A DNA stretch of 64,000 nt from Paludibacteraceae bacterium (GTDB taxonomy: Bacteria; Bacteroidota; Bacteroidia; Bacteroidales; Paludibacteraceae): positions 1-64,000 of the forward strand of contig JAKSNY010000011.1 in assembly GCA_024399495.1 (NCBI GenBank). The letters are read 5' to 3'. The notes beneath the pieces were generated by a model. That model was given only the letters and a program-made list of their open reading frames with translations, was not told the DNA's origin and ran no database searches. The position numbers and the translations under genes were made by a program. Positions 7,635 through 19,742 of this stretch are shown piece by piece (within the stretch, counting starts at the first letter, position 1; each line of letters opens with the position of its first letter).

Positions 7635-8597
7635 ATGCATTATTATATAAAACTAATCCGCCCAGTCAACTTACTAATTATGACATTAGTTGTGTGCCTG
7701 GTGCAGTTTTGCGTCATCAACCCTATTCTTGACGCATACGGATTCTCTATAGTTATGTTTCCGTTGGTGTTTACTCTGTTACTAATCTCTATCCTGACCA
7801 TCGGGGCATCGGGTTATGTAATAAATGACTACTTTGACACTAAGATAGATGAGATTAACCGTCCTAATAAAGTCATCGTAGGTCACGGAGTTACACGTCA
7901 TCAAGCGGCAGTGTATTTTCAAACGCTGCTCATTATTGGCAACGTTGCCGGCATCGCTTTGGCTATAATATTAAGGAACATAACACTTGTATTCATCTAC
8001 GCAGGCGTATCAGGCATTCTGTGGTTCTACTCTTCAAGTTATAAACGCCAATTGCTTTTGGGTAACATTATGATTTCACTATGCACATTTCTATGTGTGT
8101 TTTTGGTTGGCTATGTTAATGTTAAAGGGCTTATTATCAACTACCCCGATGCAGACCTCTCTGCCCCGATGCAAAAATGTATAGGACTTTCTGTGGCTAT
8201 GATATACGCTTGGACACTTGGATTCGGACTGTTTGCCTTTTTGCTGACTCTGCTGCGTGAGATGGTCAAGGATATAGAGGATATAGAGGGCGATACAGAG
8301 ATGGAGTGCCGCACAATGCCTATAGTTTGGGGCATAAATGTAAGCAAAATCGTAATTACAGTGCTATCTGTAGTGACTATAGCAACTATCTTTTACTTTG
8401 CAAACTACAAGATATTTTTCAGGGAGGACAACATAACATTTGTATATAGCATAATTCTGATTCTGTTCCTGCTGATGTTTATAGGGCAATTATGGATGGC
8501 AAAATGCAAACCCTCTTATTCTCAGGCAAGTATGACACTAAAGGTGATAATGGTATTGGGGGTGTGCTATAGTGTAGTGTTTAAGATGCTGATATAA
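7635..8597 (+). CDS. UbiA-family prenyltransferase (geranylgeranylglycerol-phosphate transferase-like)
   Basis: A 320-residue membrane protein with about eight to nine hydrophobic segments. Both Asp-rich motifs of the UbiA superfamily are present: NDYFDTKIDEINRP near residues 67-80 and DIEDIEGDTEMECRT near 213-227, which bind Mg-prenyl diphosphate. In Bacteroidota this operon position is usually annotated as geranylgeranylglycerol-phosphate geranylgeranyltransferase; the acceptor is not evident from sequence. Confidence 0.85.
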   Translation: MHYYIKLIRPVNLLIMTLVVCLVQFCVINPILDAYGFSIVMFPLVFTLLLISILTIGASGYVINDYFDTKIDEINRPNKVIVGHGVTRHQAAVYFQTLLIIGNVAGIALAIILRNITLVFIYAGVSGILWFYSSSYKRQLLLGNIMISLCTFLCVFLVGYVNVKGLIINYPDADLSAPMQKCIGLSVAMIYAWTLGFGLFAFLLTLLREMVKDIEDIEGDTEMECRTMPIVWGINVSKIVITVLSVVTIATIFYFANYKIFFREDNITFVYSIILILFLLMFIGQLWMAKCKPSYSQASMTLKVIMVLGVCYSVVFKMLI

Positions 8598-8657
8598 TTG
8601 AAAATTGAAAATTATAACTTTCAACTTTTAACTTTCAACTTTCAACTTTTAACTTTA
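8596..8657. repeat. Heptamer repeat block (TTGAAAA / AACTTTC)
   Basis: Six or more degenerate 7-bp units occupy the gap between the prenyltransferase and maf genes. Confidence 0.8.
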
Positions 8658-8661
8658 ATGT

Positions 8662-9246
8662 ATGTTGCTGAAAGATAAGATAAAGAATTATGATGTGGTT
8701 TTGGTGTCGCAGTCGCCACGCCGCAGGGAACTACTGAAAGGATTGGAAGTAGAGTTTACATCTACAAGCGTAGATACTGACGAGTCTTACCCTACCACGC
8801 TTAAAGGAGCGGATATACCTGCTTATATAGCCACTAAAAAGGCGGATGCCTATATGCCTAAGATGGGCGACAACACTCTTGCCATTACGGCAGACACTGT
8901 AGTCCTTATTGACAATCAGATACTTGGCAAACCAAAAGACAGAGCCGCAGCCATTGCCATGCTGCAACATTTATCGGGTAATACTCATCAGGTTATTACT
9001 GGTGTTTGCATTCAGACTAAACAGAAACGTGTAGCTTTCAGTGCCACTTCTGAGGTTACCTTTGCAAATCTTACCGCAGAGGAGATTGAGCATTATGTGG
9101 ATTCTTACAAACCGTTTGACAAAGCAGGCTCATACGGTGTTCAGGAGTGGATTGGGTACATCGGGATAGAGAAAATTGTAGGCTCATACTTCAACGTTAT
9201 GGGGCTACCTATACAAAAACTTTATAAAATGCTAAACGCATTTTAA
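8662..9246 (+). CDS. maf: Maf-family nucleoside triphosphate pyrophosphatase
   Basis: A 194-residue Maf/HAM1-like pyrophosphatase that hydrolyses non-canonical nucleoside triphosphates such as dTTP/UTP or m5U derivatives to monophosphates. Family blocks SQSPRRRELL (near residue 17), TADTVV (near 74) and DKAGSYGVQEW (near 153) are intact. It is last in the DUF2520-kdsC-ubiA-maf run. Confidence 0.93.
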   Translation: MLLKDKIKNYDVVLVSQSPRRRELLKGLEVEFTSTSVDTDESYPTTLKGADIPAYIATKKADAYMPKMGDNTLAITADTVVLIDNQILGKPKDRAAAIAMLQHLSGNTHQVITGVCIQTKQKRVAFSATSEVTFANLTAEEIEHYVDSYKPFDKAGSYGVQEWIGYIGIEKIVGSYFNVMGLPIQKLYKMLNAF

Positions 9247-9319
9247 TTAAAAATTGACTATTTGAAATGGTGATATTTTTTTATTGTGTAAGTATAAATT
9301 TAACTTTAATTTAATAAAA

Positions 9320-11014
9320 ATGAAAAAAGTAATTTTATCGTTTATTGTTTTGTTTTTTGCAGTGAATATACAAGCGGGAAGCCTGTATCAGTGGTCCGTT
9401 TACGGCTCGAATTATAGCGTCAACAGAAGGGGTGATATTAATTTCTCCGGACATCTGCCTTTCCAAGGGAATATTGTCAATGCTTTGATGCTTGAAGACA
9501 ATATGCTTTATATTGAGGGTGCTGTAAAAAATGCAGGTACGTACATTTGTACAATGAATGTAACTGATGGTTCAATAACCAGATTAAAGGAACCAATCAA
9601 CTCCAAAAATATTCATTATCAAAAAGGTGTCAAATCTTTTTGTGAAATAGGAACTAAAAAATATTCATTGGAATCTGACGGGTTATATAAAGAAGAAGGC
9701 GGAAAAAATAGTAAATTTTCAAATGTTACAGGGAATAATATAGCATATGTATATGATTTGCTTTGGATTAGTTCAAAAGATAAATTAACCTCTGTCAATC
9801 CTGAAACAGGAGAAGTGATTGACCAGTGGCCTTATTCTAACGTGATGATAGACACGGCTCCTAACTATATGTTTGAAACAAAGGAAAAGGATGCGTTGGT
9901 ATTGGTTACAAATGCTATGATATCCGTTCTATTTAGGGCTGATTATCCAAGTTGTAAAATTGTAAACTATTATTCAAGTGATAAGGCAAGGTCGCAATTG
10001 GTGGCTGACTGGCAATATGTTCCTTCCGTGGGAAAGGTGGCGTTAGCTAATGCTACTAGGTTGTATTATACCCCGTATTGCACTACTATTGGTAGTTGGG
10101 ATGGAACTAAATGGTCTGGCGTTAAATATGATATGCATCAAACGGGTGAAAAGTTATATTTGAAGCCAGAGTTGGTTATTTCAGCATTTGCAATAAAGGA
10201 TAACTCCATATATGTGGCTCGTAAGGCTGGATTGGCAATTATTGATAAACAGACAGGTTCTGTAACGGAGGTGCCGGCCTATACTGCTACTGTACCAGAT
10301 CGTATGTGCTTTGACAAAGATGGAATATTGTGGGCATGCACATCTAAAGGTATTGTTAGTTTTGATGGTAAAACTTGTACTTTGTATGATAAAAAGTCCA
10401 TTGGAATGCCAACTCCTGATGATGCACACCAAATGACATGTGATGAAAACGGCGTGATATGGGTTGCCGCTGACAATGGATTGTTTCGTAAAAATGCAGA
10501 TGGGTGGACTGTGTTTAACAAGAAAAACGGAGTATTACCATTTAATGGAGTTAGGAAGTTTACGTTCCGTAACGGGCGTGTCTTAATTTTGAAAGAGTGT
10601 GGAATGCTAGGTTTAATAAAGGAGTGTGGATGGTTGGAAAATGACAAATACACGCCTATATCTCTTGATGGATATATATCAGATAAAAATTCCGATTTTG
10701 ATAATGACGGACGACTATGGTTCGTTTCTGAGAAGGGAATCAATTGTTTGGATGAAACTGGTGTAAAAACAGTAATATCTGCGGCTGGTACTCCTTTAGA
10801 ACTTCCTATCATTTCCGGTGGTCTTTATGTGGCGGATGGGAAAGTTATTCTTATTGTAACAGGTTACAATTCTAATGTATATACAAAAGGATCTGTTACA
10901 CCAAATATGGATGCGGCTACTGCTGAATATCGTTCATCAATATGCAAAAATGTTTCAGAAATAGAAGATATTTTTTATTCCGGATTGGCATTGGTTTTTG
11001 ATTTGCAAAATTAA
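9320..11014 (+). CDS. Secreted beta-propeller protein (Reg_prop-like repeats)
   Basis: A 564-residue exported protein with a signal peptide at residues 1-20 (ends near VNIQAG). The rest is beta-rich. From about residue 320 there are repeats of the form FDKDGILWACTSKGIVSFDG and CDENGVIWVAADNGLF, the signature of two-component-regulator propeller blades, here without any histidine kinase or DNA-binding part. The ATG at 9320 is preferred over an upstream start at 9284 because it begins the signal peptide. No T9SS C-terminal domain is evident. Function is unknown; it may be periplasmic or surface-exposed. Confidence 0.75.
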   Translation: MKKVILSFIVLFFAVNIQAGSLYQWSVYGSNYSVNRRGDINFSGHLPFQGNIVNALMLEDNMLYIEGAVKNAGTYICTMNVTDGSITRLKEPINSKNIHYQKGVKSFCEIGTKKYSLESDGLYKEEGGKNSKFSNVTGNNIAYVYDLLWISSKDKLTSVNPETGEVIDQWPYSNVMIDTAPNYMFETKEKDALVLVTNAMISVLFRADYPSCKIVNYYSSDKARSQLVADWQYVPSVGKVALANATRLYYTPYCTTIGSWDGTKWSGVKYDMHQTGEKLYLKPELVISAFAIKDNSIYVARKAGLAIIDKQTGSVTEVPAYTATVPDRMCFDKDGILWACTSKGIVSFDGKTCTLYDKKSIGMPTPDDAHQMTCDENGVIWVAADNGLFRKNADGWTVFNKKNGVLPFNGVRKFTFRNGRVLILKECGMLGLIKECGWLENDKYTPISLDGYISDKNSDFDNDGRLWFVSEKGINCLDETGVKTVISAAGTPLELPIISGGLYVADGKVILIVTGYNSNVYTKGSVTPNMDAATAEYRSSICKNVSEIEDIFYSGLALVFDLQN

Positions 11015-11201
11015 CATGGTAAAAAAATGACAGATGTCTTTAATCCGTTCAGCGTAATCAAGTGCTTCTCAACCAAACGTTTCGGACCATAATGGTATGA
11101 GACAGGCACGCCGTAAGCTGAAGGTGGGCGTAAACTTCACCTCGGAATCACACACCATAGAGAGTTGGAAAGCAGTGGAAGTCAAGTAACAATTACTGAT
11201 T
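11015..11201 (+). pseudogene. Possible degraded coding remnant between two genes
   Basis: Two short frames lie in the gap: 22 residues from about 11028 (MTDVFNPFSV...) and about 30 residues from near 11098 (MRQARRKLKVGVNF...). The base composition is richer in GC than the neighbouring genes and the text reads like coding sequence. Neither frame is long enough to identify. It may be the remains of a deleted or inserted gene. Confidence 0.3.
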
Positions 11202-12494
11202 ATGAATAAATTTTTATTGATTTTTGCATCGCTGTTTGTAAGCATCGTTGTAACAGCAAAAACAGCAAGAGAAGAAATTTATGAGAATATAAATCTGTCT
11301 GGAGGCGGTTATTTAACATATCCTGAACCTATTGGAGTGGAATACACCAAAGTTCCCAAAGGATATACACCCTTTTACATAAGTTCATATCACAGACACG
11401 GTTCAAGGTTTCTTATCGGGAAAGAGGATTATGTAAAGCCTCAACAACTCTTGCATAAAGCCGATTCATTAGGATTACTTACTGCGGAGGGAAAAAAGGT
11501 TATGGGTAAAGTGGATTCTGTATGTGCTTTAGCCAAAGACCGTTACGGCGAATTAACAAATATCGGGTTCAAGCAGCATAAAGGTGTGGCACAACGAATG
11601 TACAACAATTTTCCCGATGTTTTCAAAGGCAACAAAACCATAGACGCACGCTCAACCGATGTTATTAGAAGCATACTGTCAATGTTTGCCGAAACATCTA
11701 CACTTATAGCCAACAATCCTAAATTAAACCTGTTCATAGATGCCTCAGCACACGACATGTACTATATGAACCATTGGTTCAACCCCATAAATAAAACATA
11801 CGGCAATTTACCAGAGGTTAAAGAATGTAAAAATAATTTTGCACAAAAGCACACTCATCCTGAACGTCTTATAAATGAATTGTTCAAATCTTACCCCTAT
11901 ACCCTATCCCACCTGCTTAATAAAAACAAGACGTATATCTCTTTGTGGGAAATAGCGTCAAATCTGCAAAACATTGACACTGACATAGATATGATGTACC
12001 TATTTACAAAGGAGGAATGTTATGAAAATTGGTCTCGTTCTAATGTAGGCTGGTATTTGGAATGCGGTCCAAGCATTCAAACCAAGCAAATGAAACCTTA
12101 TGTTCACAGCAACCTGCTTAGAAACATTATTGAAACTGCAGATAAAGCCATTGAAAGCGATACTATAGCCGCCACCATGCGTTTTGGGCACGATAGCGTT
12201 GTACTGCCTCTTACAATACTCATGCATCTTAACAACTTCTATTATGTTACAGGTGATATGGAAAGCCTTGCTGATAATTGGCACACATACGATATAATAC
12301 CTATGGCCTGCAACATTCAACTTATATTTTTCAAGTCAAAAAAGTCAGATAATCCTGTACTTGTTAAAATAATGCTGAATGAAAGAGAATGTCACATACC
12401 TATTGAACCTTATAGCGATGTCTATTATGAATGGGATAAAGTTAAAGACTACTATCTAAACAATGTCTTAAAAAATATTCCTGTTCAGGAATAA
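11202..12494 (+). CDS. Histidine phosphatase branch 2 (phytase/MINPP-like)
   Basis: A 430-residue secreted phosphatase with a signal peptide of about 19 residues. The catalytic motif SYHRHGSRF occurs near residue 65 (RHGxR with the nucleophilic His) and the proton-donor motif RFGHDSV near 325. This is the arrangement of multiple inositol polyphosphate phosphatases and phytases, which release phosphate from phytate in the periplasm or at the surface. Length fits the MINPP-like Bacteroidota enzymes. It stands alone, with no clear promoter box identified. Confidence 0.85.
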   Translation: MNKFLLIFASLFVSIVVTAKTAREEIYENINLSGGGYLTYPEPIGVEYTKVPKGYTPFYISSYHRHGSRFLIGKEDYVKPQQLLHKADSLGLLTAEGKKVMGKVDSVCALAKDRYGELTNIGFKQHKGVAQRMYNNFPDVFKGNKTIDARSTDVIRSILSMFAETSTLIANNPKLNLFIDASAHDMYYMNHWFNPINKTYGNLPEVKECKNNFAQKHTHPERLINELFKSYPYTLSHLLNKNKTYISLWEIASNLQNIDTDIDMMYLFTKEECYENWSRSNVGWYLECGPSIQTKQMKPYVHSNLLRNIIETADKAIESDTIAATMRFGHDSVVLPLTILMHLNNFYYVTGDMESLADNWHTYDIIPMACNIQLIFFKSKKSDNPVLVKIMLNERECHIPIEPYSDVYYEWDKVKDYYLNNVLKNIPVQE

Positions 12495-12540
12495 TTTGAA
12501 TTTTTCATATATTTGTTAAAAAAAAACACACATTTTTTAA

Positions 12541-12568
12541 TATCTTTGATTTATATTTGCTATATTTG
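12541..12568 (+). promoter_or_regulatory. Array of three -7 boxes before the ATP synthase operon
   Basis: TATCTTTG (12541-12548), TATATTTG (12552-12559) and TATATTTG (12561-12568) all match TAnnTTTG within 28 bp. A TTTG at 12512-12515 may act as -33 box for the first (spacing 25 nt, longer than usual). The operon start codon is at 12631. Confidence 0.6.
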
Positions 12569-12606
12569 CAAATCAATATGAGCGTATAAATACGTTCATT
12601 ATATAG

Positions 12607-14383
<1,777 letters not shown>

Positions 14384-14387
<4 letters not shown>

Positions 14388-14755
14388 CCAAAAAGTGTTT
14401 GATATTTTCATTATTGACAATAATCTCAACAGAAATTCTTTTGATATTATTTAATCAGTTGTGGTTTAAAGGGGCGTATAGATGGACTTACTTGTTGGTG
14501 CCTGCAGTTTTTGCCGCATTCCAGACAGTATTCTGTATCAATATAAAGAAGTTCTTCTCAACCAATGAAGGTGTCAAGTACTTTTTCTTGTACAAAGGTT
14601 TGAAATTTTTTACGGCAGTTGCGTTTTTGCTAATCTACGTGTTGGTTGCAAAAGACGTTGACAAATGGTTACCTATCAGAATTATCGTATATTATTTGGC
14701 ATTTCTTATAACAGAAACGGTAATCAGTACCCGATACCAGAAAAAACAAAATTGA
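14384..14755 (+). CDS. AtpI-like small membrane protein of the ATP synthase operon
   Basis: A 123-residue membrane protein with four hydrophobic segments (about residues 7-24, 32-50, 68-85 and 92-112). Its place between atpC and atpB matches the gene I position; AtpI-type proteins help assemble the c ring. Sequence similarity to AtpI is not obvious, so the call rests on topology and context. It overlaps both neighbours. Confidence 0.65.
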
Positions 14756-15813
14756 TGAAGCGTTTTCTAACCATATTACTAATTGCATTGTTCACATCAG
14801 TATATGCCAATGCTAACGCAGAAGAGCAAAAATCTGCTGAAAGTGAACCATTTAACGCTAAAGATGTAATATTCTCGCATATCGGTGATGCGTATGAGTA
14901 TCACATAACAGAGATTAACGGACATCCTATCGCAATTCCACTACTTGTAATTGTTAGAAGTGCGGAACGCGGTTGGTTTGTATTTGGTGCAAGCAAAGTT
15001 GTACATGGCGACACCTACAATGGCTTCTATATTGCAAAAGGTGGTAACTATGACGGCAAGGTGGTTGAACTTAACGCCGCAGGTGAGGAGGTTCGCCCAT
15101 TTGACCTCTCCATAACCAGAAACGTATTTGCCCTACTGCTATCCTGCACCTTACTTATCCTGATTTTTGTGCCAATGGCACGCAAGTATAAGAAGAATCC
15201 GCTTGGAGTGCCGTCTAAAGGTCATAATATGCTTGAGGCAGTAATTCTCTATATAGAGGATGACGTTATAAAACCGGCTTTAGGAGACCAATATCTAAAG
15301 TATTCCCCATATCTGCTTACAGTGTTCTTCTTTATATTACTAAACAACCTTATGGGGCTTATTCCATTCTTCCCGTTTGGAGCAAACCTTACAGGTAATA
15401 TATCCGTAACACTTGTATTGGCACTTCTGACTTATCTAATCACTAACATAGGCGGTTCAAAATGCTATTGGAAAGATGTCCTTTGGCCCGATGTACCTTT
15501 ATTCCTCAAAGCACCTATTCCATTGATGCCTGTAATAGAGATTATATCAACACTTACAAAACCTATTGCCCTTATGATAAGGTTGTTTGCCAACATATTT
15601 GCAGGGCACATGATTATATTGGTACTTATCTGTCTTATATTCATATTCTCATCAATTATGGGTATTGCAGTAGGAGCAGGAGTATCGGTTATTTCAATAG
15701 CATTCTCATTGTTTATGTATTGTCTTGAGTTATTGGTTGCATTCATTCAAGCGTACGTATTCACAATGCTTTCTGCCATCTTTATAGGATTGGCAAGAGT
15801 AAAAGAGGAGTAA
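14755..15813 (+). CDS. atpB: F1Fo ATP synthase subunit a
   Basis: A 352-residue Fo channel subunit. An N-terminal hydrophobic segment resembling a signal peptide (about 1-20) and an extracytoplasmic region precede the transmembrane core. The essential Arg is in the segment KPIALMIRLFANIFAGH near residue 283. The ATG at 14755 overlaps the previous stop by one base (TGATG); an in-frame ATG at 14665 would bury the signal-like segment and is less likely. Confidence 0.93.
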   Translation: MKRFLTILLIALFTSVYANANAEEQKSAESEPFNAKDVIFSHIGDAYEYHITEINGHPIAIPLLVIVRSAERGWFVFGASKVVHGDTYNGFYIAKGGNYDGKVVELNAAGEEVRPFDLSITRNVFALLLSCTLLILIFVPMARKYKKNPLGVPSKGHNMLEAVILYIEDDVIKPALGDQYLKYSPYLLTVFFFILLNNLMGLIPFFPFGANLTGNISVTLVLALLTYLITNIGGSKCYWKDVLWPDVPLFLKAPIPLMPVIEIISTLTKPIALMIRLFANIFAGHMIILVLICLIFIFSSIMGIAVGAGVSVISIAFSLFMYCLELLVAFIQAYVFTMLSAIFIGLARVKEE

Positions 15814-15814
15814 T

Positions 15815-16154
<340 letters not shown>

Positions 16155-16166
16155 TTGACATATTCA

Positions 16167-16192
16167 CTTGCGGGTCTTTTTACACCCGCAAG
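16167..16192 (+). terminator. Perfect 9-bp hairpin between atpE and atpF
   Basis: CTTGCGGGT and ACCCGCAAG enclose an 8-nt loop. The T content after it is moderate, not a clean U run. It could protect the atpE mRNA end or cause partial termination and so raise c-subunit output relative to downstream genes. Confidence 0.6.
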
Positions 16193-16239
16193 CGTTTATT
16201 CTGTTAAACTAAGCCACTGTTAAATTAAAAAATTTATTT

Positions 16240-16746
16240 ATGAATCTGTTTCTACCCGATTCAGGATTGGTGATATGGATGACCATTGCATTCCTCATCC
16301 TGTTCATAGTATTGGCTAAATTTGCTTGGCCAGCCATTCTAAAATCGGTTACAAGTCGTCAAGAGCATATTGCCGAGTCCCTTAGAAAAGCGGACGAGGC
16401 TGCCAAGGCTTTGGAATCCTTAAATGAGAAAGGAGCCAAAATAATTGCTGACGCTCAGGCTGAGCAGTTAAAAATGGTTCAAGAGACTAAGGCACTCAAC
16501 AAGACTATGATTGAGGAGGCTAAAGCAAAAGCAGAGGCAGAAGCCGCTAAAATAATAGAGGCAGCCAGAGAGCAAATCAAGAGCGACAAGGAGAATGCTA
16601 TTAAAGAGTTGAGAAAAGAAGTTGCGTCAATCTCAATAGAAATGGCAGAAAAGGTATTGAGAAAGGAATTGGCTAACGAACAAGCACAAACCGCATATAT
16701 CAACACTCTGCTTAGTGAGATGGATAAGACCAATCCTGCAAGTTAA
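16240..16746 (+). CDS. atpF: F1Fo ATP synthase subunit b
   Basis: A 168-residue peripheral-stalk subunit with one N-terminal membrane helix (about residues 8-30) and a long charged Ala/Lys/Glu-rich coiled coil. It links Fo to the F1 head through subunit delta. The next gene starts 5 nt after the stop. Confidence 0.95.
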   Translation: MNLFLPDSGLVIWMTIAFLILFIVLAKFAWPAILKSVTSRQEHIAESLRKADEAAKALESLNEKGAKIIADAQAEQLKMVQETKALNKTMIEEAKAKAEAEAAKIIEAAREQIKSDKENAIKELRKEVASISIEMAEKVLRKELANEQAQTAYINTLLSEMDKTNPAS

Positions 16747-16751
16747 TTATA

Positions 16752-17291
16752 ATGAACAACGGAAAAATATCCATACGGTATGCGCGAGCCCTACTTCTCA
16801 GTGCTAAAGAGAAGAAAGTGGCAGATAAGGTCTATTCTGAAATGTGTGCCATAGAGGAGGCATTTGATAAATTTTCTGACATCAAGACAAATTTAGCCTC
16901 TCCTACTATCACAGCCGCAGAAAAACAAGATCTGTTGCTATCTACTCTTGCAAACAAAGCAAGCAAAGAGACAGAGGCGTTCATTAAATTTGTTATTGCA
17001 CAAAAACGTATTGATTACATGCCGATGATTGCACGCATGTATGGAAAACTTTACAGAGAAGATTGCAACATTGTAATAGGCAACATTGTAAGTGCCTCCG
17101 CCCTGTCTGATGAGGCTGTGGCATCTATAAAAAAATATATAGCAAAACTAAGCGGTTCTAAAAACATAGAGTTGCACTCCGCTCAAGACAAAACTCTTGT
17201 AGGCGGATTTGTACTTGACATAGACAATTACCGTTTAGACGCAAGTATTAAAGGACAATTAAACAAACTGGAATATTATGCCGGACATTAA
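16752..17291 (+). CDS. atpH: F1Fo ATP synthase subunit delta
   Basis: A 179-residue subunit capping the F1 head and holding the b stalk. It shows the N-terminal helical bundle beginning [13 protein letters not shown] and the C-terminal [22 protein letters not shown] block typical of OSCP/delta. It overlaps atpA by 14 nt. Confidence 0.94.
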   Translation: MNNGKISIRYARALLLSAKEKKVADKVYSEMCAIEEAFDKFSDIKTNLASPTITAAEKQDLLLSTLANKASKETEAFIKFVIAQKRIDYMPMIARMYGKLYREDCNIVIGNIVSASALSDEAVASIKKYIAKLSGSKNIELHSAQDKTLVGGFVLDIDNYRLDASIKGQLNKLEYYAGH

Positions 17292-18858
17292 ACCAAGTGA
17301 AATATCAAGTGTGCTAAAGCAGAAACTTGACGGTTTCAAAAACAAATTAGATTTTGAAGAGATAGGCAAAGTTCTTCAAGTAAGTGATGGTGTGGCACGT
17401 GTATTCGGTCTGAATAACGTACAGGCTAATGAGCTTGTTGAGTTTGAAGGCGGAATAATGGGCATAGTTCAAAACCTTGAGGAAGACAATGTAGGTGTAG
17501 TGCTACTTGGCTCAACATCTCTTATCAAAGAAGGCTACACAGTAAAAAGAACAAAACGAATTGCATCTATTATGGCTTCCGAGGGTATGCTTGGTCGTGT
17601 AATCAATACAATAGGTCAGCCTATAGACGGCAAGGGACCTATTGAGGGCAAAGCATACGAGATGCCTCTTGAGCGTAAAGCCCCCGGCGTTATTTTCCGC
17701 CAACCTGTAAACGAGCCTTTGCAAACAGGACTTAAGGCTATAGATGCCATGATTCCTATCGGCCGTGGTCAGCGTGAGCTTATCATAGGTGACCGTCAGA
17801 CAGGAAAAACAGCCATTGCCATCGATACTATTATTAATCAAAAACAAAATTTTGAAGACGGCAAGCCAATATATTGTATCTATGTGGGTATCGGGCAAAA
17901 GGGTTCAACTATAGCCAACCTAGTACAGACATTAGAGAAATATGACGCCATGAAATACACCATCATAGTTTCTGCAACAGCATCTGATCCTGCCGCTATG
18001 CAGTTCTACGCTCCATACGCAGGTGTAGCCATCGCAGAGTATTTCCGTGACACAGGTCGTCATGCTCTTATTATATACGATGATTTGTCAAAACAAGCGG
18101 TAGCGTATCGTGAGGTTTCACTGGTACTTCGCCGTCCTTCAGGACGTGAGGCTTACCCTGGTGATATTTTCTACCTACATTCAAGATTATTGGAGCGTGC
18201 AGCCAAAATCATTGCCAACGATAGTGTGGCACGCACAATGAACGACATACCTGAGTCTATTAAAGATATAGTTAAGGGTGGCGGCTCAATCACCGCTTTG
18301 CCTATTATTGAGACTCAAGCGGGTGATGTTTCAGCATACATTCCTACAAACGTGATTTCAATCACAGACGGTCAGATATTCTTGGAGTCCGGACTATTCC
18401 ACTCCGGTGTACGTCCTGCTATTAACGTGGGTATCTCTGTATCCCGTGTAGGTGGTAACGCTCAAATCAAATCAATGAAAAAGGTTGCAGGTACCTTAAA
18501 ACTTGACCAAGCACAATATCGTGAGCTTGAATCATTCAGTAAATTCGGCGGAGATTTGGACGCTACAACCATCGCAACACTTGACAAGGGTAAAAAGAAC
18601 GTTGAGATTTTGAAACAACCTCAATATTCTCCACTTCCTGCTGAAGAGCAAATTGCTATAATATTCTGCGGTACAAACGCTCTATTAAAAGACATTCCAG
18701 TAGAGAAGGTATCTGAATTTGAAACTAAATTCCTTGAAATTCTGCGTGTCAAACACAGACAAGATGTTCTTGACCCATTAAAGGCAGGGCAAATTGATGA
18801 CAAAGTAAAGGAAATACTTACAAGTGAAGCAAAAAAACTTTCTGACCAATTTAAATAA
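17278..18858 (+). CDS. atpA: F1Fo ATP synthase subunit alpha
   Basis: A 526-residue non-catalytic nucleotide-binding subunit of F1. Walker A is [11 protein letters not shown] near residue 170, and the family block [20 protein letters not shown] is near 287. It overlaps atpH upstream and shares its last base with the atpG start. Confidence 0.98.
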   Translation: MPDIKPSEISSVLKQKLDGFKNKLDFEEIGKVLQVSDGVARVFGLNNVQANELVEFEGGIMGIVQNLEEDNVGVVLLGSTSLIKEGYTVKRTKRIASIMASEGMLGRVINTIGQPIDGKGPIEGKAYEMPLERKAPGVIFRQPVNEPLQTGLKAIDAMIPIGRGQRELIIGDRQTGKTAIAIDTIINQKQNFEDGKPIYCIYVGIGQKGSTIANLVQTLEKYDAMKYTIIVSATASDPAAMQFYAPYAGVAIAEYFRDTGRHALIIYDDLSKQAVAYREVSLVLRRPSGREAYPGDIFYLHSRLLERAAKIIANDSVARTMNDIPESIKDIVKGGGSITALPIIETQAGDVSAYIPTNVISITDGQIFLESGLFHSGVRPAINVGISVSRVGGNAQIKSMKKVAGTLKLDQAQYRELESFSKFGGDLDATTIATLDKGKKNVEILKQPQYSPLPAEEQIAIIFCGTNALLKDIPVEKVSEFETKFLEILRVKHRQDVLDPLKAGQIDDKVKEILTSEAKKLSDQFK

Positions 18859-19742
18859 TGGCATCATTAAAGGAAATACGTGCAAGGATAGGGTCTGTGC
18901 AGTCAACGCATAAGATTACATCTGCTATGAAGATGGTTTCTGCAGCCAAATTGCATAAGGCTGAAGACCGTACACTTCAGGCTGTACCGTATAAAAACAA
19001 ACTTTCTGAGGTTCTTGCCAGATACTTAGGTTCTATTGATGATGAGAATTTTAGAGTGTCGCTGTCTGTTGAACGTGAGGTTAAGAAAATTGCTCTTGTA
19101 GCCATATCCTCAAGTTCTGGATTATGCGGTGCGTTTAATTCCAACATCGCTAAATTATTGAAGCAGAAAATAGAAGAAAACAAATCTATTGACAGAGAGA
19201 TATTAGTTATTCCAATAGGTACCAAAGTGGCGGAATCACTAAAAGCCATACAAAGGCAATATCCTGACATAGAGATAAATAAGGAGTTTGTACATTTATG
19301 TGAGAAACCAGATTATAATGAATCATGCAAGGTTTCTCAATTATTGACAGAAAAGTTCCAAAGCGGAGAATACGACAGGGTTGAACTTATCTACAACCAT
19401 TTTAAGAACGCAGGAGTTCAAATCCCTACCGTAGATCAATTTCTGCCTATTGCAACTATAAGTGCTGAAGGTGGAGATTCAAACAGACTCTATTTTGTAG
19501 AGCCTAACCCTAAGGATTTTGTAGAGAGCCTGGTTCCGATTGTAATAAAAACTGTTTTTTACACAACACTTTTAGACTCTTCTACAGCGGAATTCGGTGC
19601 AAGAACAACAGCTATGCAGGCTGCTTCTGAAAATGCAGAGAAACTATTATCAGAGATTACTGTTCAGTATAACAGAGCACGTCAAGAATCAATAACAAAT
19701 GAACTTATTGATATTGTGAGTGGCTCATTGGCTCAAAAATAA
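18858..19742 (+). CDS. atpG: F1Fo ATP synthase subunit gamma
   Basis: A 294-residue central shaft. The N-terminal helix [20 protein letters not shown] and the C-terminal helix around SENAEKLLSEITVQYNRARQ are the conserved ends that form the rotating coiled coil. The stop overlaps the next ATG by one base. Confidence 0.96.
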   Translation: MASLKEIRARIGSVQSTHKITSAMKMVSAAKLHKAEDRTLQAVPYKNKLSEVLARYLGSIDDENFRVSLSVEREVKKIALVAISSSSGLCGAFNSNIAKLLKQKIEENKSIDREILVIPIGTKVAESLKAIQRQYPDIEINKEFVHLCEKPDYNESCKVSQLLTEKFQSGEYDRVELIYNHFKNAGVQIPTVDQFLPIATISAEGGDSNRLYFVEPNPKDFVESLVPIVIKTVFYTTLLDSSTAEFGARTTAMQAASENAEKLLSEITVQYNRARQESITNELIDIVSGSLAQK

